Source of the DNA: Takifugu bimaculatus
Taxonomy: Eukaryota > Chordata > Actinopteri > Tetraodontiformes > Tetraodontidae
DNA: 64,000 nt
Direction: 5' to 3'
NCBI GenBank assembly: GCA_004026145.2
Contig: CP034996.1
Span: 4,441,081 to 4,505,080, forward strand
This document shows, in pieces, positions 1 to 13,250 of this stretch (within the stretch, counting starts at the first letter, position 1; each line of letters starts with the position of its first letter). The translations under genes were made by a program, and so were the position numbers. The notes beneath the pieces were generated by a model. It was not told where the DNA came from and did no database searches. It worked only from the letters and a program-made list of their open reading frames with translations.

Positions 1-1168
1 GGTGTCCCAGCCAGAACAAACAGCTTAGGAGTGTCTCTGTGCTGGTGTGTGCGGGCGTGAAGGCAGACCTTATTACATCGTCTTAACGTCCACCAAGAGA
101 GTCCAAATCCAAACCGAAGGCGCCTGGTCACGTATGCAGCTCTGCAGCAGCAGCACGGCCTCGTGCGCTGTGTGCACGGAGTGGCGGCTCCTCTGAAGGC
201 TCCTCTGCTAGCGGAGCCACAAACAAGGCAGCCACTGGCCTGAGCGGCTCTCACTGCTAGGCTGCTAATGGCCAAGCTCAAACCCTGAGCTGCGTCCCTC
301 TGACGGATGCCTCGGAGGCCACGATCCACCGTGATCCGCATCACATGCCGCTAACTCCAAACTCACCCCCGAGAGGAGTGCGGAGGACCGAGAAGGCGTC
401 TCTTACATAACAGCGCCACGATGCGTGAGCCAGGGAAGGACTGACGTGGATGAAATGTTAATGAAACTGACTCTCATCATTACACATTTAGGATGCTCAC
501 AGGTGTTTTAGAAGCATTTGAAATGATGCATGAAGGGAGGCGCTACACTTCTGACCTCATACTGGCACTGAATGATCACCTGTAGGTCCTCACACACACA
601 CACACAGCAGCCATTGATGGTGTTTGTCGTTATGCCTGAAGAGAAATCACTGGGTGATGATAAAATGATGCTGTAAATAGGAAGCTAAATATAGAAGTTG
701 TCAACAAGAAGTTGTAAGTAATCCAATCATCGTAGAAGCAATTCTTGCGAGTGCGTGCAGTTTGATTCATCTGAGAGTGCGTGTTTGTGTACGCGCGCGC
801 GTGTGTGTGTGTGTCTCGTGGTAGTTGCCATGGTAACAGCTGAAGTTCCAGCTGCCTACACATCTGCCTGCATCAGCATGCGTCGTCTTTTTCCTCAGCA
901 GCTCGTTATATCCCATGGAAAATGTCTAATTAAATAGAGAATTCAGCCAAAGCAGCAGGACAGTCATGAGAGGACGGCTACGACTGTCCGATTCCAATCG
1001 ATCACTGCACCTGTATTCAGTCTTTTTAGATCTCTTCTTAAGCCAATAAATGTCCCCAAAACCTCCAGTCAAGGATTGGTAAATGTCTGTAAATGTCTGA
1101 AAAATGTCTGAAATGGCCGTTCAGACTGGAGTTGTCTGACGCGCTGTGCTTCCTTTTGCTGTCTGCAG
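1..1168 (+). other. Upstream intron of spns2, no coding sequence seen
   Basis: No exon of the downstream transporter gene and no other recognisable protein is visible here. The stretch holds short CA/TG and CG/TG runs (about 592-606 and 797-814). It ends in a pyrimidine-rich tract and a CAG acceptor at 1166-1168. I infer it is intron sequence because the next exon starts in the middle of a conserved membrane protein. Confidence 0.6.
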
Positions 1169-2824
1169 TATTATTGGCTGTTTGTGCTCTCCAGAGGACT
1201 GGTGGGCATCGGAGAGTCCAGCTACTCCTCCATCTCTCCCACCATCATAGGAGACCTCTTCACCAATAACAGCCGCACCACCATGCTCTCCATCTTCTAC
1301 CTGGCCATTCCTCTGGGAAGGTGGGACTCTCTCATTATTATTCCTGTTTCACTTCACATGAAGACAATGCAGCCCTGGTTCAGGCTTCAGGAGTCCAGGC
1401 TCCCTCTATTGTGGGGGTAGATAGAAGGAAGAGATGTGGCGTGGGGGTGTGAGGGTGGGAGGCGTTATTAAGCCCAAATCTCCAGACCTTTCAGCTCATT
1501 CAATCAGCAAAAGGGCCAGGAGGGAGAAAACAAACAAAGCCTAGTAATAAAAAATAATCTGCTTTTGGATCCACTCGAGGGTCATTTCATTACATACAGC
1601 GAGGAGTAAACAAGAGCGTGCGGCGATATGAAGGTGCTGCTGCACAGCAAACTGCAGGGGAACGCCTCCGTTTGTGGGGATCAGGGCTGTTTCTGGTGCC
1701 GCTGCACGGGGAGGCCCAGAAAGGGCGAGCAGTTATGAGCTGCTAAGATGTTTGCGTCCCAATAAACTCACAGCAGCAGACAATAGGAGGTGAAAGGCTG
1801 GGCCCAGTTAAAGTGCTGTCCAACAACATGTTTGTCTGGGGCCTGGTTGTTGTGACCCGTTTCCAGGAAGTGACCTCAAGAGTAAGTCAGCAGTCGGAGG
1901 AAATAGATGCCCCGGCCCATTAGTTGTTAACCTTGGCGACACACACAGAGTTCTGAGTGATGCTGGTGTTTGATGTGATCTCGCGTGTTTCACGTTTTAG
2001 CGTTGGCGTCCAGCGGTGGCGTCCAGCGGTGGCGTCCAGCGGTGGCGTCCAGCGGTGGCGTCCAGCGGTGGCTGCAGGTCACTCCCTGGGAGGATCATGC
2101 AGCCTGCCCCCGGTCACACTGTTATTTTGGGGGGATGAATCAACCGTCGACTGTTTCCTCCTTCATCTGCTCAGATGTGTCAGCGGCGTGTTTCTGTAAA
2201 ACCGGTCGGACGTGTTTCTAGGACGCCGCCGTACCCGTCATCCGCTCTGGTGAATCGAGGATCCATTTTTCTGGGGAAATCTGACGTCGAACAAATGCAG
2301 ACAAAGCGCTTGAAGGCGTTCAGAATGTTTAGTATCGATGACTCCTGCTTCAAACCAGACTGAGCTGGAACGGACCAAACGTCTGAGGCGTTGACCTTTC
2401 AGAGCTGGAAAAATACTTTAAGCTGCTCACATGTTCACAAATGTTCTGAAAGCAGAAACCGACACAAGTCGGAGCGTGAAATAATGAAAGAACATCTTCA
2501 TCTGGGGACACAGCATGTTAAAGATAGCGATCACACACTTAACTATCAGTCATCTGGCCTTCAAGCCTCCCTAATCCTCTTTGTACCGTGAATGCTGATC
2601 CCTCAACAGTGGCTTATCTCAGCATTGGAGCAGTCTGATCTGATCTGATCTGATCTGATCTGATCTGATCTGATCTGATCTGATCTTGACTTCAGATGGA
2701 TCAGCAAAACACGCCGACATTTCATGAATCAATTCATAAATCACCCACCCACCAACCAGCTGAGCTCATTAGCCCAACAGAACCACAGTCCAAACACTCA
2801 ACACAGCCTTAATGACACGACCCC

Positions 2825-2862
<38 letters not shown>

Positions 2863-5800
2863 CTGGTGGTCCCGGTGGATGTGTGTGTTGTTGCTGACAT
2901 GACTCTCTCTCCCTGCAGTGGGCTGGGTTACATCCTGGGCTCAAGCGCCAAGGTGGCTGCAGGTGACTGGCACTGGGCGTTGAGGGTAAGATCATCATCA
3001 TCTTCTTCATCGTTCCTACATGAACACACGCTTGAACACAGAGAGCCTCCTGCAGGACATGTTGGGGAGGCCTGAGGCCCGGTCTGGACTCAGGGGGGTC
3101 TCAGGGGGTTCTCAGGGGGTTCTCAGAGGGTTCTCAGGGGGTTCTTAGAGGGTTCTCAGAGGATTCTCAGGGGGTTCTCAGAGGATTCTCAGGGGGTTCT
3201 CAGGGGGTTCTCAGAGGGTTCTCAGGGGGTTCTCAGACGGTTCTCAGGGGGTTCTTAGAGGGTTCTCAGGGGGTTCTCAGGGGCCCTGCAGCCCTTTAGA
3301 CTGTGATAATGTAGTGACGTGACCCAGCAGAGCACGAAAGGTCAGAGCAGCAGGCCAGGCCTCCAGCTCATGATTGTAAAACTTTTAACATCAAACTTGA
3401 GTGTAAAACATGATTAGTCAGGCAGCTACAACAGGGACAACCAGCAGTGGAGCCAGAGGCGGAGCCAGCAGGATCAAAGGCTGCCGTCCCCGGAGACGTG
3501 ATAAGTTATCATCGCTCCACTCATCTGTCCTGTCTTCAGTGTCTGATCCAGAAAGACAATGTAGCAGTTGTGCCAAGATTCATTTTCACTGATAAACAAC
3601 AAGGAACAAGGAACAGCCAGAGAGGCTGTTAAAGAATAAATAAGTAACACAACACTGATAAAGAGGACAGCACAAAGAGGAGAGATAAGAGGACACAGGC
3701 TGGGACTCATGATAGGACACAGGTGTAGCACATGAAGACACTCTCAATGCAGGCAAACCAGGAACGAAGGGAAAATGAATGTTTTAACTAATAGGCTGGA
3801 TCCATAAAGAAGGAGTGTGTACGTTAACACAACCAGCTCCAGCAGCAGCGAGCCGGTGCTCCGTTTGGATAAAACTCTGAATGAAAGCTTTGTCCTGCCT
3901 ATTTATGGCAGCTACACAGTCGGCACACAGTTACCGCGCAGACACCAGCCCTAAATCAGGCGCACAAATGACGGTTGTCTTTTTTAGTGCGGCAACAACG
4001 AGCAGCGCTGACAAAGCCTGGAAGGTGACCTGCCTATACGGCATTCCAGGAGCAGGGCCCACCAGGACCGGAGACCTCGGGGTCAGCTTTAAAACACCAT
4101 TATCACCCCCACCACTCCTATTGGGTGTCCGACATTCAGCGTCCTCTCAGCACCTCCCCGTGGTTCCTGGCTCTGAGGAAACAGGAGGTTTTCATGACAC
4201 GGAGCGGGTCAGGCTGCTCCCGACATTATGACAAACATATTCATCACCGGCGTGGCACGCAGAGGAAAACAATTGCCACACATGAAACAGCTTCCGGCCG
4301 TGGCGTTGCGCTAAAGCCAAAGAACGCCACGGCTCATCCGCTTGTTTTTGCCCAAAACGCTCCCACGAACTTCCTGCTGTTTATGATAAGAGGGTGCCGG
4401 CTGGATCCATCGAAACCAGGAAAGAGCCGTTGAGTCAGGGAATCCTTACAAGAGCTGAGAGCACCACTTCCACCTAGACTCATCTGGACTGTAGAACACC
4501 CCCCAGTAGACCTGTTGTCCCACTGCATCCATTAGTGAGGGTCTCACCAGTGTTTGTGTCGCCTGTAGGTGTCTCCGGTTTTAGGGATCACTGCAGGAAC
4601 GCTGATCCTGGTCTTTGTGCCTGAGCCAAAGAGAGGAAGCGCCGACCAGGTTGGAGGACGCATCAAGAGCCGCACTTCCTGGTTCTGTGACATGAAGGCA
4701 CTGGCCAAGAAGTAAGACCTCCCGTCATCGAGCTTCAGAGAATCCGTCTTGTTTCTATGCGGGGGCATCACAAAGCTCAGCTACATTTAGCTTGGATGAC
4801 GTTAACGTTTCCTTTTTAGTGTAGCCATTAATTAGAGGCATGGAAATGTCAACACAGGCCGCACCGGGCTACTATCGACGACACTGTCGGTCCTGTTTTC
4901 ATACGACCTGTGGGTCACCTTTCTTTAAAAGAAACCCTTTGAACTCCATATAGTTGCTCCACCACTGTGGCTTTCTGGGCAGGACTTTACGAGGGCAGCC
5001 ACATATTTATCTCTTTGACATTTAGCTGTGCTCAGTTTCCATCAGCCACCACCTTGACGGACACTGAAAGCATTAAATGGCATTATTTTTCCATAAAGGT
5101 GTTAGTGTTTGCTCATATATCTCATCTTAGCTGGCGTGTCCAGTCCTGGCAGAAGGTCTCTCAGGTCTGGTCCTCTCACAGAAGGCTGAAGTTCATCAAT
5201 TCGCCTCTTTAGAAGTCGGGATAATGACAGCTCTGTTTTTGTAAAAACCTGTTCCGTCAGCCGCAGCTACGTGTTCTCCTCGCTGGCGTCGGCGGCGGTG
5301 TCTTTTGCCACGGGTGCGTTTGGTATGTGGATTCCTCTGTACCTGACCAGAGCTCAGATGGTCCAAAAGACTGCAGAGGCCTGCACCAAGGAGATCTGCA
5401 GCAGCACAGGACAGGTGAGCCGACGCTAGCCGACGTTAGCCAGGGCTGCTGGCTGTGTTCATGTCTTTAGATGGTTCCTCTCAAAGCTCAGGCTCCACTC
5501 TTTCCCAGCCTCATCTTCGGCGGCATCACCTGCGTGACGGGTCTTCTGGGCGTGGTCATAGGGGCCGCCACCACGCGTCTGTGCCGCCAGAAGACAGAGC
5601 GCGCCGACCCGCTGGTGTGTGCCGTCAGCATGCTCGGATCGGCCATCTTCATCTGCCTCATCTTCGTGGTGGCCAAGAAGAGCATCGTAGGAGCTTACGT
5701 AAGAGTCCCTTTGGTGTCAGGGATGGTGGCGGTGTGGAGTCAAACGGAAATGGGAGGGATGGAATGACCCTTCTACAGATTTAACAATTAAAAAGGAAGC

Positions 5801-8252
5801 GTGTAGAGCAGTAAGACGAGGGTGGACGGTGTGGTTCCCTCAGGTTAATGTTGAAGGATGAGATCCAGGCCAGAGGGCTGAGGTGTTGTTCTCCTGCTCT
5901 GCTTTCAATTACAGGCTACCCTGAGACGGCCTCGGGAGCTGCTGCAGCTAGCTGCTGCTCACATCCCATCTGGGCCGTCTTTGGAAAAATACTTTAGTGT
6001 GGCTAATGGTCCTGTGAACAGGAAAGGGTGAGACGCAATAACCTCTGCAGGCCCTCCGACCCGCTGAGCAGGCCGCGCTCCGACGGCCCGCTCTTATCGC
6101 GGACAAAGAAACCACCTTCCTCAGGCCAGCGGGGCCAGCAAAACTGGAAAAGGCGGAAAATAGTTCCCATCCACGGTCACTTCCTGACCTTGGGAACGCC
6201 TGGCCTCCGACTCTACTGGGCCTAAAGAGGATTTTAGTCATCAATCGTCCCGGTCAGATTTGAAGCCAAATAGTGGAATAGTTGTTTACGCGAAAGGGTC
6301 AAAGCATGGATGGCGTCAACGGTCCGGGCCATACGTGCGTGAGCTGGCCTCGTCCGCCGCTTTCCTGAGCGGGTTTGAGTGGTGCGGCGCCGTCGCTGGC
6401 GCGCGTCTCCTGTTTCGGGGTGAAGTGCTGACAGACGAGCCACATTAGACGCTGTTGTCATCGGTGTCGCTCCGTCCGCCCCGCTGACCCCGTGCAGCTG
6501 TTGTCTCCTCAACGTGTAAATAATCCGTGTCCTGCTTAGAAACGGTGTCTGTTGGCGTGTACGGGGCAGAGCGCGCGGCATTCCGACGGCGGGGTTATTC
6601 CCCAGCAGGAAACAACTGCGCCAGCACCGGCACAAAGTTGCCCCTAGCAACCAGGTCATTCCAGCCCTTGTGTCAGAAGAAGCCTGGCTCAGAACCTGGG
6701 TTCTGATTCGCTGCGGCGGCATCTAAAGTTAGGATGCGGCGTTCCACATTGCGTGTGTTGAGAAGAATAGTTAACCCTTATCAGGCTGCTGTTTTGGAGC
6801 TAAACGCTCGGCCCAATGGGACCAAAATGAAGGCCTGTGATTCCACGTATAATTGGGCCACAGCATAATGACATGTTTTTAAACCGCAGCCACCGGAGCG
6901 CCGCGTTTTCCCACACGCAGGAGAAATATCTGACTTTTCTCCGTCACATTTCTTTCTCCTCTCATTTAGGTTTGCATCTTCATAGGAGAGACGCTGCTCT
7001 TCCTGAACTGGGCCATAACGGCGGATATTTTAATGGTACGTACCACAGCCTATATTTATCCGCTAGGTCACTGGAAATTCCTGCAGCCAAATATACTGGA
7101 ACCGCCGTCGGGGCTGTGGGCGCGCGGCTCGCCTGCCGTTGTGGGAGCAGTTTGGGTGTAACTGATAACTAACATCGATTCATAGTGTGAACCGGCGGAG
7201 GGGGATTCCTTCCTCTGACGTGGACCAGTATGATCCAGTGTGACTGGGATGGGAGGATGGAGCCAGAACATCGCTGCCGTTCTCTCAGAACTAGCAGCCT
7301 GACACGTCAGGGTCATTAACCTTCAACCGTCTCCTCCGCAGTTCGTGGTGATCCCCACGCGGAGAGCGACGGCGGTGGCCTTTCAGAGCTTCACCTCTCA
7401 TCTCCTGGGCGACGCAGGGAGCCCCTACCTGATCGGCCTGGTAAGCAGCTCACGCGGCCCCGACACGCCTTCTTGTCATGAACGAAGAGGCTAACGCGAC
7501 GCACGCCAACGGTTGTTGCTCTAATTGGTTCTTTAAGTGCCTCACTCATGTGCAGGATGACCACAGCTGCTGGTTTGGCTCTTACCTTAAGTGGGCCACG
7601 TGCAACGTGCTCTTAGCACACGTCTCCGGAGGGGCTGATGAGCACATTTGTGATTTCACCCCTGCTCTTCAGGCTGTCACCTCTTACCAGTAAATCTCTC
7701 CGGGAGGCAGCAGGAGTTGCGTTTGATTGGTTAGGAGACGGACCGGGGGGGGGGGGGGGTAGGGGGGTCTCCCTGGGCATTTCAAGGTCACTGCCACAAC
7801 CCCCAACACACACACACACACACTCCTTCCAAAGTGGACGCAGTCATCCAAAGAACAGCATCAATGAGGCCAGTGTGCAAACACTGCTCACTATTCAATG
7901 GAGTGTGAAACACGATCCACCTCAGATGGTCCGAATTCTTTTCATTCCACACAGAGGACCATTTCTGCCGTTTCTCCATCGGTAGATTTAACTCCAGGTC
8001 TCTTTGATGCACTGCGCCCACAGACATGGTGGTAAATTTGAACCTTAGGGCTCTCTTCCTGGTGCAGCAATGTCAAATCAAGTCCTGTAAATTGTCATTT
8101 AAATACTTGGGTTGACTGTGGACACAGCACGAGTGTTGATGCTACATTTCTTTGGTTTGTAACCCGGGTCATCGGAAGAAAGGCCAAGTCTTTGACTATC
8201 AAATCAAACTGAAGCTAATAAGGTGGTACTGCGGCTGGAGGCGGGAGCAGCC

Positions 8253-8319
<67 letters not shown>

Positions 8320-11022
8320 CGGCTGCATTGAAACACTCTTTTATCTCCTTTTTCATGCACACGATCACCGCCGGACTCTTGACTTTTCTCTGACTGACAG
8401 CCTGGAACAGTCCACCAGGCCCAACCAGAGCAGCGTCAGAATGCTGAGCGTTTCTGAGTTGAGGTTTAGCGCTCCGGTGTGACGGCTCCATGACGCACGC
8501 TGAGTGCGGGCGAAGTGGCCCAAACACCCTGGCATGAATTCCCTCACAAGTTCAGAAACCCGATTTAAAAATAGCGCAGAGGGAAAATGACATAGGTGAT
8601 TATTGTTGTGCAACCACAGGGGGCTGTTGACCTTCGATCGCTCCCCGCCACAGCGGTGCATCAGAAACCGTCCTGCCCTTGATCCAGGATCCTCCTCCAC
8701 CTTGGCTGGTGCCCCACTACCATCCTCTGACATATGCGTGATGGACTCCCCCCCCTCAATGTATGGAGAGGATCAAACCTGAGGCCCCTCCCCACATGAG
8801 GACTCCTCTCCTACATTAACACCAAACTGCCCATAAAACGTTGAAATAAAAGACACAACCATAGATAAGAGGCATGTTCTTCCCCGCAAGATTAAAATGA
8901 GCAGGACCCCCCCCCCCCCAAGAGTGGGTGGTGAGGGAATGTCAGCAGCGGCTCTCAGCCATCTTGGGAGAAATGCATCTCACTGGGTAATTAGCCGAGC
9001 TAATTAGCCGAGCTGCTTTTAGGTGAGCCTTTCTGACCGAGATGCACGGTCTGACGGTCCGTTTGCTAGCCCACCTTCCTCTGGATGCGCACACATGTAG
9101 GAATACTGTATTCCCACTGTCAGCAGCTCGGCCTCCTTCTGCTGACACTCACACGTAATCAATGGGCTCCTGCCAGAGCACCCAGCCCCCTCTCAGCCCC
9201 CGCGGATCCACGCAATCTGCTGAAAGCTAGCGTCAGCATCCTCCACCGCATCATGAGCTGCTGTAGGTGCTGCCTCATGGCACCAATGGTCGTTTTACAC
9301 CCACAGACGCCAGCTGCTGTTCTCCTCGGCTCCACTGTGCACACACGCAGTGTTAGTGGGGGCCTGAAATCCCTCCTGCTTCTGTGGGGAAGCTCCATCA
9401 CAGGATTTTCTCAGTTTGTTGATGTGTTTTTGTGTCCGATATAGATCTCAGACGGCCTTCAGGAGAACTACACGACATCAACGCTGTGGCGCTTCCTCAG
9501 TTTGGGCTATGCCCTGATGCTCTGCCCCTTCATCATCGTCCTGGGTGGCATGTTTTTCCTGGTCACGGCCCTTTTCTTCCTGGATGACCGAGAGAAGGCC
9601 GAGAAACAGTAAGTGACTCAAACACGGTGGGAATAACTCCTCGTTATTCCACCCAGCCTTTAGGAATATGAAATATTAAAGAGAAGTGTTTCAACTTTGA
9701 AGACTCGGGTCAAAACACAGTTCTGGGCTGCTAAAGATGGCTCTGCCCACCCACCAGCTAGGTCTGATAGCGGTCGTGCTATTTATCAGCTAAACACCAA
9801 ACTGGGCACCCCGATGGCACTGCTAATGGCCTTAAAAGGCTAAAACAAACACATTCCCTCATGGCTATGTTGTGCAGCTATCACAGCAACACACTCCTCT
9901 GGTGCCCTCAAAATGACTTCCTTCCTGCTGGAGATGAGGGACATTTTTAGACAGGATGGCAGTCGGATGTCTGTCCGTCTGTCCGTCTGCAGCTGCCTTC
10001 TCCACACCCAGAGCAGTTGGTCAGCACTCTTTCCCATGACAGAACCTCCCCAAGGAGAGATATGAGAGATTTTAACTACCACCTCCTCACGAACTGCAGC
10101 AGTGTCTGCAGGGGTGGAGTGGAACGTACCACCCAGTGAGTGAAAAATCAATAAATACACAATATCTAAACTAAACTCACAAGCTCGTGCCGAGATTGGA
10201 TGCAAGCTCATGACATCAGCAATAACCACTGAATGTCAAGGATAACCACTGAATTTGTCAGTGGTTTTTGTTGTGATTCTGTCAGCGTGGTAGAAAAAAT
10301 AACGTCCATTTTAACCTGTTCAGGCCCGACACCCCCCTCAGACCCTTTTAGCTTAATGCTATCAGTGTTTCAGGGTTTACCCATCATTGTGCAGCATGCA
10401 CCGAGGTACGGACGGGACGTCGCTAATGCAGATTCATACAGCAATCATGGGTTGTGCAGATGTGCATTAAGATGCCAGGAAAGAGAAAAGCTGGAACTTT
10501 CATCAGGAGCGCTTACGTAACACTCGCTAACAGCACCTCAGGGATCGGGACAGATGACAACATCCACAACTTTGCACAACACGGGTTGTTCCATGACAGC
10601 GTGTGCTTAGAGGCTCCATTCACGCTATAAAGCCCCCGATTTATGAATTCCCTCTGACTACAGAGGGCCTGGCTGCTGCCTGCCCCCCCTTTGTGCCGTG
10701 TCCTCAGATACACAGTGCTATTTATAAGAAGCACAGAGCCAAATGTGTTACTCGCTGGAGCGCTCCTTTCTATTTCCATCCATAAAGTGTTCCTTCGTAT
10801 TTCTAGGTTATCTGCTATTTTTAGCTGCCGCGCTGTCGTTTATAGCCGCGGTTTGATTTGTGCCCCCGACGAGCCTGACACCAAGTCGCCGTTTGTGCTC
10901 GGTTAGCTGCGAGATGCTAGTTTATCCTGACAAGAGATGGCAGCTTTGCTTTTGCCTAAACCTCCCCCTCCTTCCTCAGGTTGAACCAGCTGACACGGCC
11001 ACCATCCTCAGTCAAGGTATGA
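1169..11022 (+). CDS. spns2: Spinster homolog 2, sphingosine-1-phosphate exporter (5'-partial)
   Basis: This is a major-facilitator transporter of the Spinster family. SPNS2 exports sphingosine-1-phosphate across the plasma membrane and in zebrafish is needed for heart precursor migration (established knowledge). Coding exons are 1169-1320, 2919-2985, 4569-4711, 5261-5414, ~5509-5698 (alternative acceptor 5471), 6970-7035, 7342-7440, 9445-9608 and 10980-11022, all with GT/AG borders. They give about 358 residues, against roughly 550 in the human protein, so about 190 N-terminal residues lie before the window. Recognisable blocks are SRGLVGIGESSYSS, GSGLGYILGSSAKVAAGDWH, IPTRRATAVAFQSF and the C-terminal PPSSVKV followed by TGA. 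The C-terminus matches SPNS2 rather than SPNS1 or SPNS3. The 5261-5414 / 5509 junction is out of phase by one base (see findings). Introns run from about 90 bp to 2 kb and carry minisatellites. Confidence 0.9.
2006..2072. repeat. 13-bp minisatellite in spns2 intron
   Basis: About five tandem copies of the unit GTCCAGCGGTGGC are seen. Unit size and near-perfect identity are read directly. It lies in the intron between 1321 and 2918. Confidence 0.9.
2634..2686. repeat. (TGATC)n pentanucleotide microsatellite
   Basis: About ten perfect tandem copies of TGATC lie in the same spns2 intron as the 13-bp minisatellite. Confidence 0.95.
2827..2861. repeat. (TG)n microsatellite
   Basis: A perfect TG dinucleotide run ends about 55 bp before the spns2 exon acceptor at 2918. 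Confidence 0.95.
3090..3285. repeat. 10-bp minisatellite, GGGTTCTCAG type
   Basis: A tandem array of a 10-11 bp unit close to GGGTTCTCAG / AGGGTTCTCAG has about 18 copies with point variants. It sits about 100 bp after the 2919-2985 exon of spns2, inside the intron. Confidence 0.9.
8252..8319. repeat. (TGTC)n tetranucleotide microsatellite
   Basis: About seventeen perfect copies of TGTC lie in the large spns2 intron between 7441 and 9444. That intron also has G and C homopolymer runs near 7745 and 8910 and otherwise no recognisable coding sequence. Confidence 0.95.
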
Positions 11023-11911
11023 CCAGGTAAATTCCCTTTTCTCTTTTATTTTCCCCCCTTTTGCATGATCCCTGACACAGAAAGGTGGACATTTTCTTGC
11101 CCTGCTTATTTAGGATGCATAAAGATGTGACGGCCAGATTAGTCCGGACTTTGAGCCAAGGTTGTCTGCAGTCACATGACTGCATAAAGAGCAGCGGCGG
11201 CACATGAGAGAACGCCCGATCAATGATCCACTTCCAGGCTGCAGCAGTGCTGAACCACGGACAGAGTGGTGATTACTTGACCGACAGCGTGACATCTTAT
11301 CAAGGCCCTTGTTGCCTTCCTGCCTTTATCAGCCTCACACACACACTCTGCAAAAAACTCTCTAATAATTAACTGGGCAAAGAAAACACAATAACTGGCA
11401 GCCAACCTGACAATTACCCGCCGTAGGAAAAAGGAGAGGTAGGTTGAGTTGCCGGCAAAGAATAACAGGAATCAACCCTGACCCTGAGATGGAATGTGTT
11501 CCGACTTATTTGTAAAGGTTATCGTGTTTAAACAAAAGGGCAAGGCCTCGCTGCTTCCAAATCATAACCTTGTCTGGCTTTATTTGTCTACCAGGAATCA
11601 AAATCCTGCACGCGCGCGTGCACCTGAGGTGAAGAAAAGGTTGTGTGTACTGTTCGGTTTGCCCAGTGTGGAAAATCAGAAGTCCGTGTTAACACGGTTG
11701 TCTTTATCGCTTCCTCTGAGGACGGCGTGGCACAAACATGCGGAAAGCCGGACGTGGCGCCGTGAAAGGTCCGTCTGGAATACTGTGGTTAGGATTCAGG
11801 TGCTGCTCTCTCACAGGAAGGGTCAGCCAGGGCCACCAGTCAGGGCGACACCACGGCAGCTAGGACGGGAGCCATGCCGTGCACGTGGGTGCGCATGTGC
11901 TGTTCAGACAG
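11023..11911. other. Downstream flank of spns2, probable 3' UTR or UTR intron
   Basis: The spns2 stop codon at 11020-11022 is followed within a few bases by a potential donor (CCAG/GTAAAT, about 11023-11032). The translation unit could therefore be followed by a spliced 3' UTR. No polyadenylation signal is obvious before the retrovirus begins at 11912 and no protein family is recognisable. Confidence 0.4.
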
Positions 11912-12397
11912 TGTCGTCGAAATCTTCAGAAGTGTACTCAGACAGGCGCACGACCCAAGTTCACCACAAATTGAGACCAGAAGCCAACGTTGCTTCTCAG
12001 CCCTGTACAGGGGGGCTCCGCTCCGTTACAGACACGTCTGCTGATCGCGCTGTCCCGGAGAGAGTCTCTCTCCCCCACCCAAGTTGGTTCTTTTATTAAA
12101 CTCAGCACAAGACACAGCAAAAGACGTTTCCATGGTTACATAGTTTACATCAGCTCAGTCACGTTGCACATATTTTGGCTATATCGAAGCGGCCCTCAGC
12201 CTGTGCACAGGTGCACAGCCTTGAGAGCCCTAACCCAAACAGATATCACACATTGTTATTCTGTTCTCTTAACAAACAGGCTCACATAAAGTTTCCCAGT
12301 TTACCCCAGTTGACCCTTCTCACATTTATCCATGAAACTACTCTACTTTCATTAAAATAGCTATAGCATAAAAGGCAATTTGCGATATTTTACAACA
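11912..12397 (-). repeat. ERV 3' LTR
   Basis: This 486-bp terminal repeat is nearly identical to 17794-18277. Read on the minus strand it starts TGTTGTAAAATATCG and ends TTTCGACGACA. A minus-strand AATAAA at 12092-12097 is a plausible LTR polyadenylation signal. It is the copy nearest the spns2 3' end and is antisense to that gene. Confidence 0.95.
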
Positions 12398-12410
12398 GTC
12401 CCCCTGTTGA
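12398..12410 (-). other. ERV polypurine tract
   Basis: On the minus strand AACAGGGGGAC lies directly against the start of the 3' LTR. That is the position and composition expected of the plus-strand primer of a retrovirus. Confidence 0.75.
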
Positions 12411-12424
12411 TCTCTAAGTAGAGA

Positions 12425-13250
12425 TCACATCCATCCATCTCGCTTCCAGTTCCCCACCACCTCTTCCTTAGGGGCCGACCGGAGAGGCATTATCATCTTC
12501 GGATCGGTGGTTCCCTTTTCTATAGCAACAGTAATCATGCGTACACACAAAGTTCGGATACATGGGATACAACAGCAGCCACACATCATAACAGCAGCTG
12601 TAAAAGCGGCTAAAGAAGTAAGCATAGAAAAAATCAACCCTTTCCATCTGCCAAACATCTGTAACATCCAAGAGCCAAGTCCATGATCCACACCTGAGTT
12701 CTCTGCCAGTTCATAAGAGAGGGACCTCAGTCCTTCTAGGGCTTTAGTTACGGAGCCGTCCGGAGCCGTACTGTTGGGAATAAAGGTGCAACACATTTCT
12801 CCAAACATATAACACACACCCTCCTTCTCAGCCAGCAACATGTCTAAGGCCATTCTATTTTGCATTGCTACCATAGAGGTTGCTGACAGTTGCTCAGCCA
12901 GTCCTTCTACCGCATCCCTGGTCAGATTTGCTAATCTTTGAACATTATAGTGCACATCATTTATCCGGTCTACGTTCTTATTCAGGTGTAATCGGGAAGA
13001 GTGCTGCAATAATTGGAAGATTCTCAAACCCAGCCGCCACTTCAGCCAATTTATACTCCTCCGGAACTCCCCTAGGGATTCCTATTGCATCGATATACGT
13101 AGGAGATCCTACAGACAGGTCGAACCTAGATGAGCTCCTCTTCCTTAGGATGTGTCGCCGGCGTCGGGCTGTTAAAGCTGATGTTGTTGTGGGACTATTC
13201 ATACTCATCCTGTTACCAATCAGTGTCACCGGGGTCGCCAGCCTCACCAT
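12425..13250 (-). pseudogene. Retroviral env remnant (mostly transmembrane subunit)
   Basis: An uninterrupted minus-strand frame, 12425-13027, encodes a transmembrane-subunit-like segment. A heptad-rich ectodomain is followed by a CX6CC motif (about residues 72-80, C......CC), as in gamma-type Env proteins. After that come a hydrophobic membrane span rich in Cys/Gly and a short basic-acidic tail. The stretch just upstream (about 13028-13250), in another frame, resembles an Env N-terminal region with a basic cluster. Most of the surface subunit between the two is missing, and no receptor-binding portion is present, so this is not a functional envelope gene. It abuts an RNase H fragment at about 13250, marking an internal deletion. 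Confidence 0.75.

Noticed and set aside
1957..2221. Open frames with WRPAVASSGG repeats
   Set aside because: Translation of the 13-bp intronic minisatellite.
8204..8527. Frame with TDRQTDRQ repeats
   Set aside because: Translation of the TGTC microsatellite in an spns2 intron.
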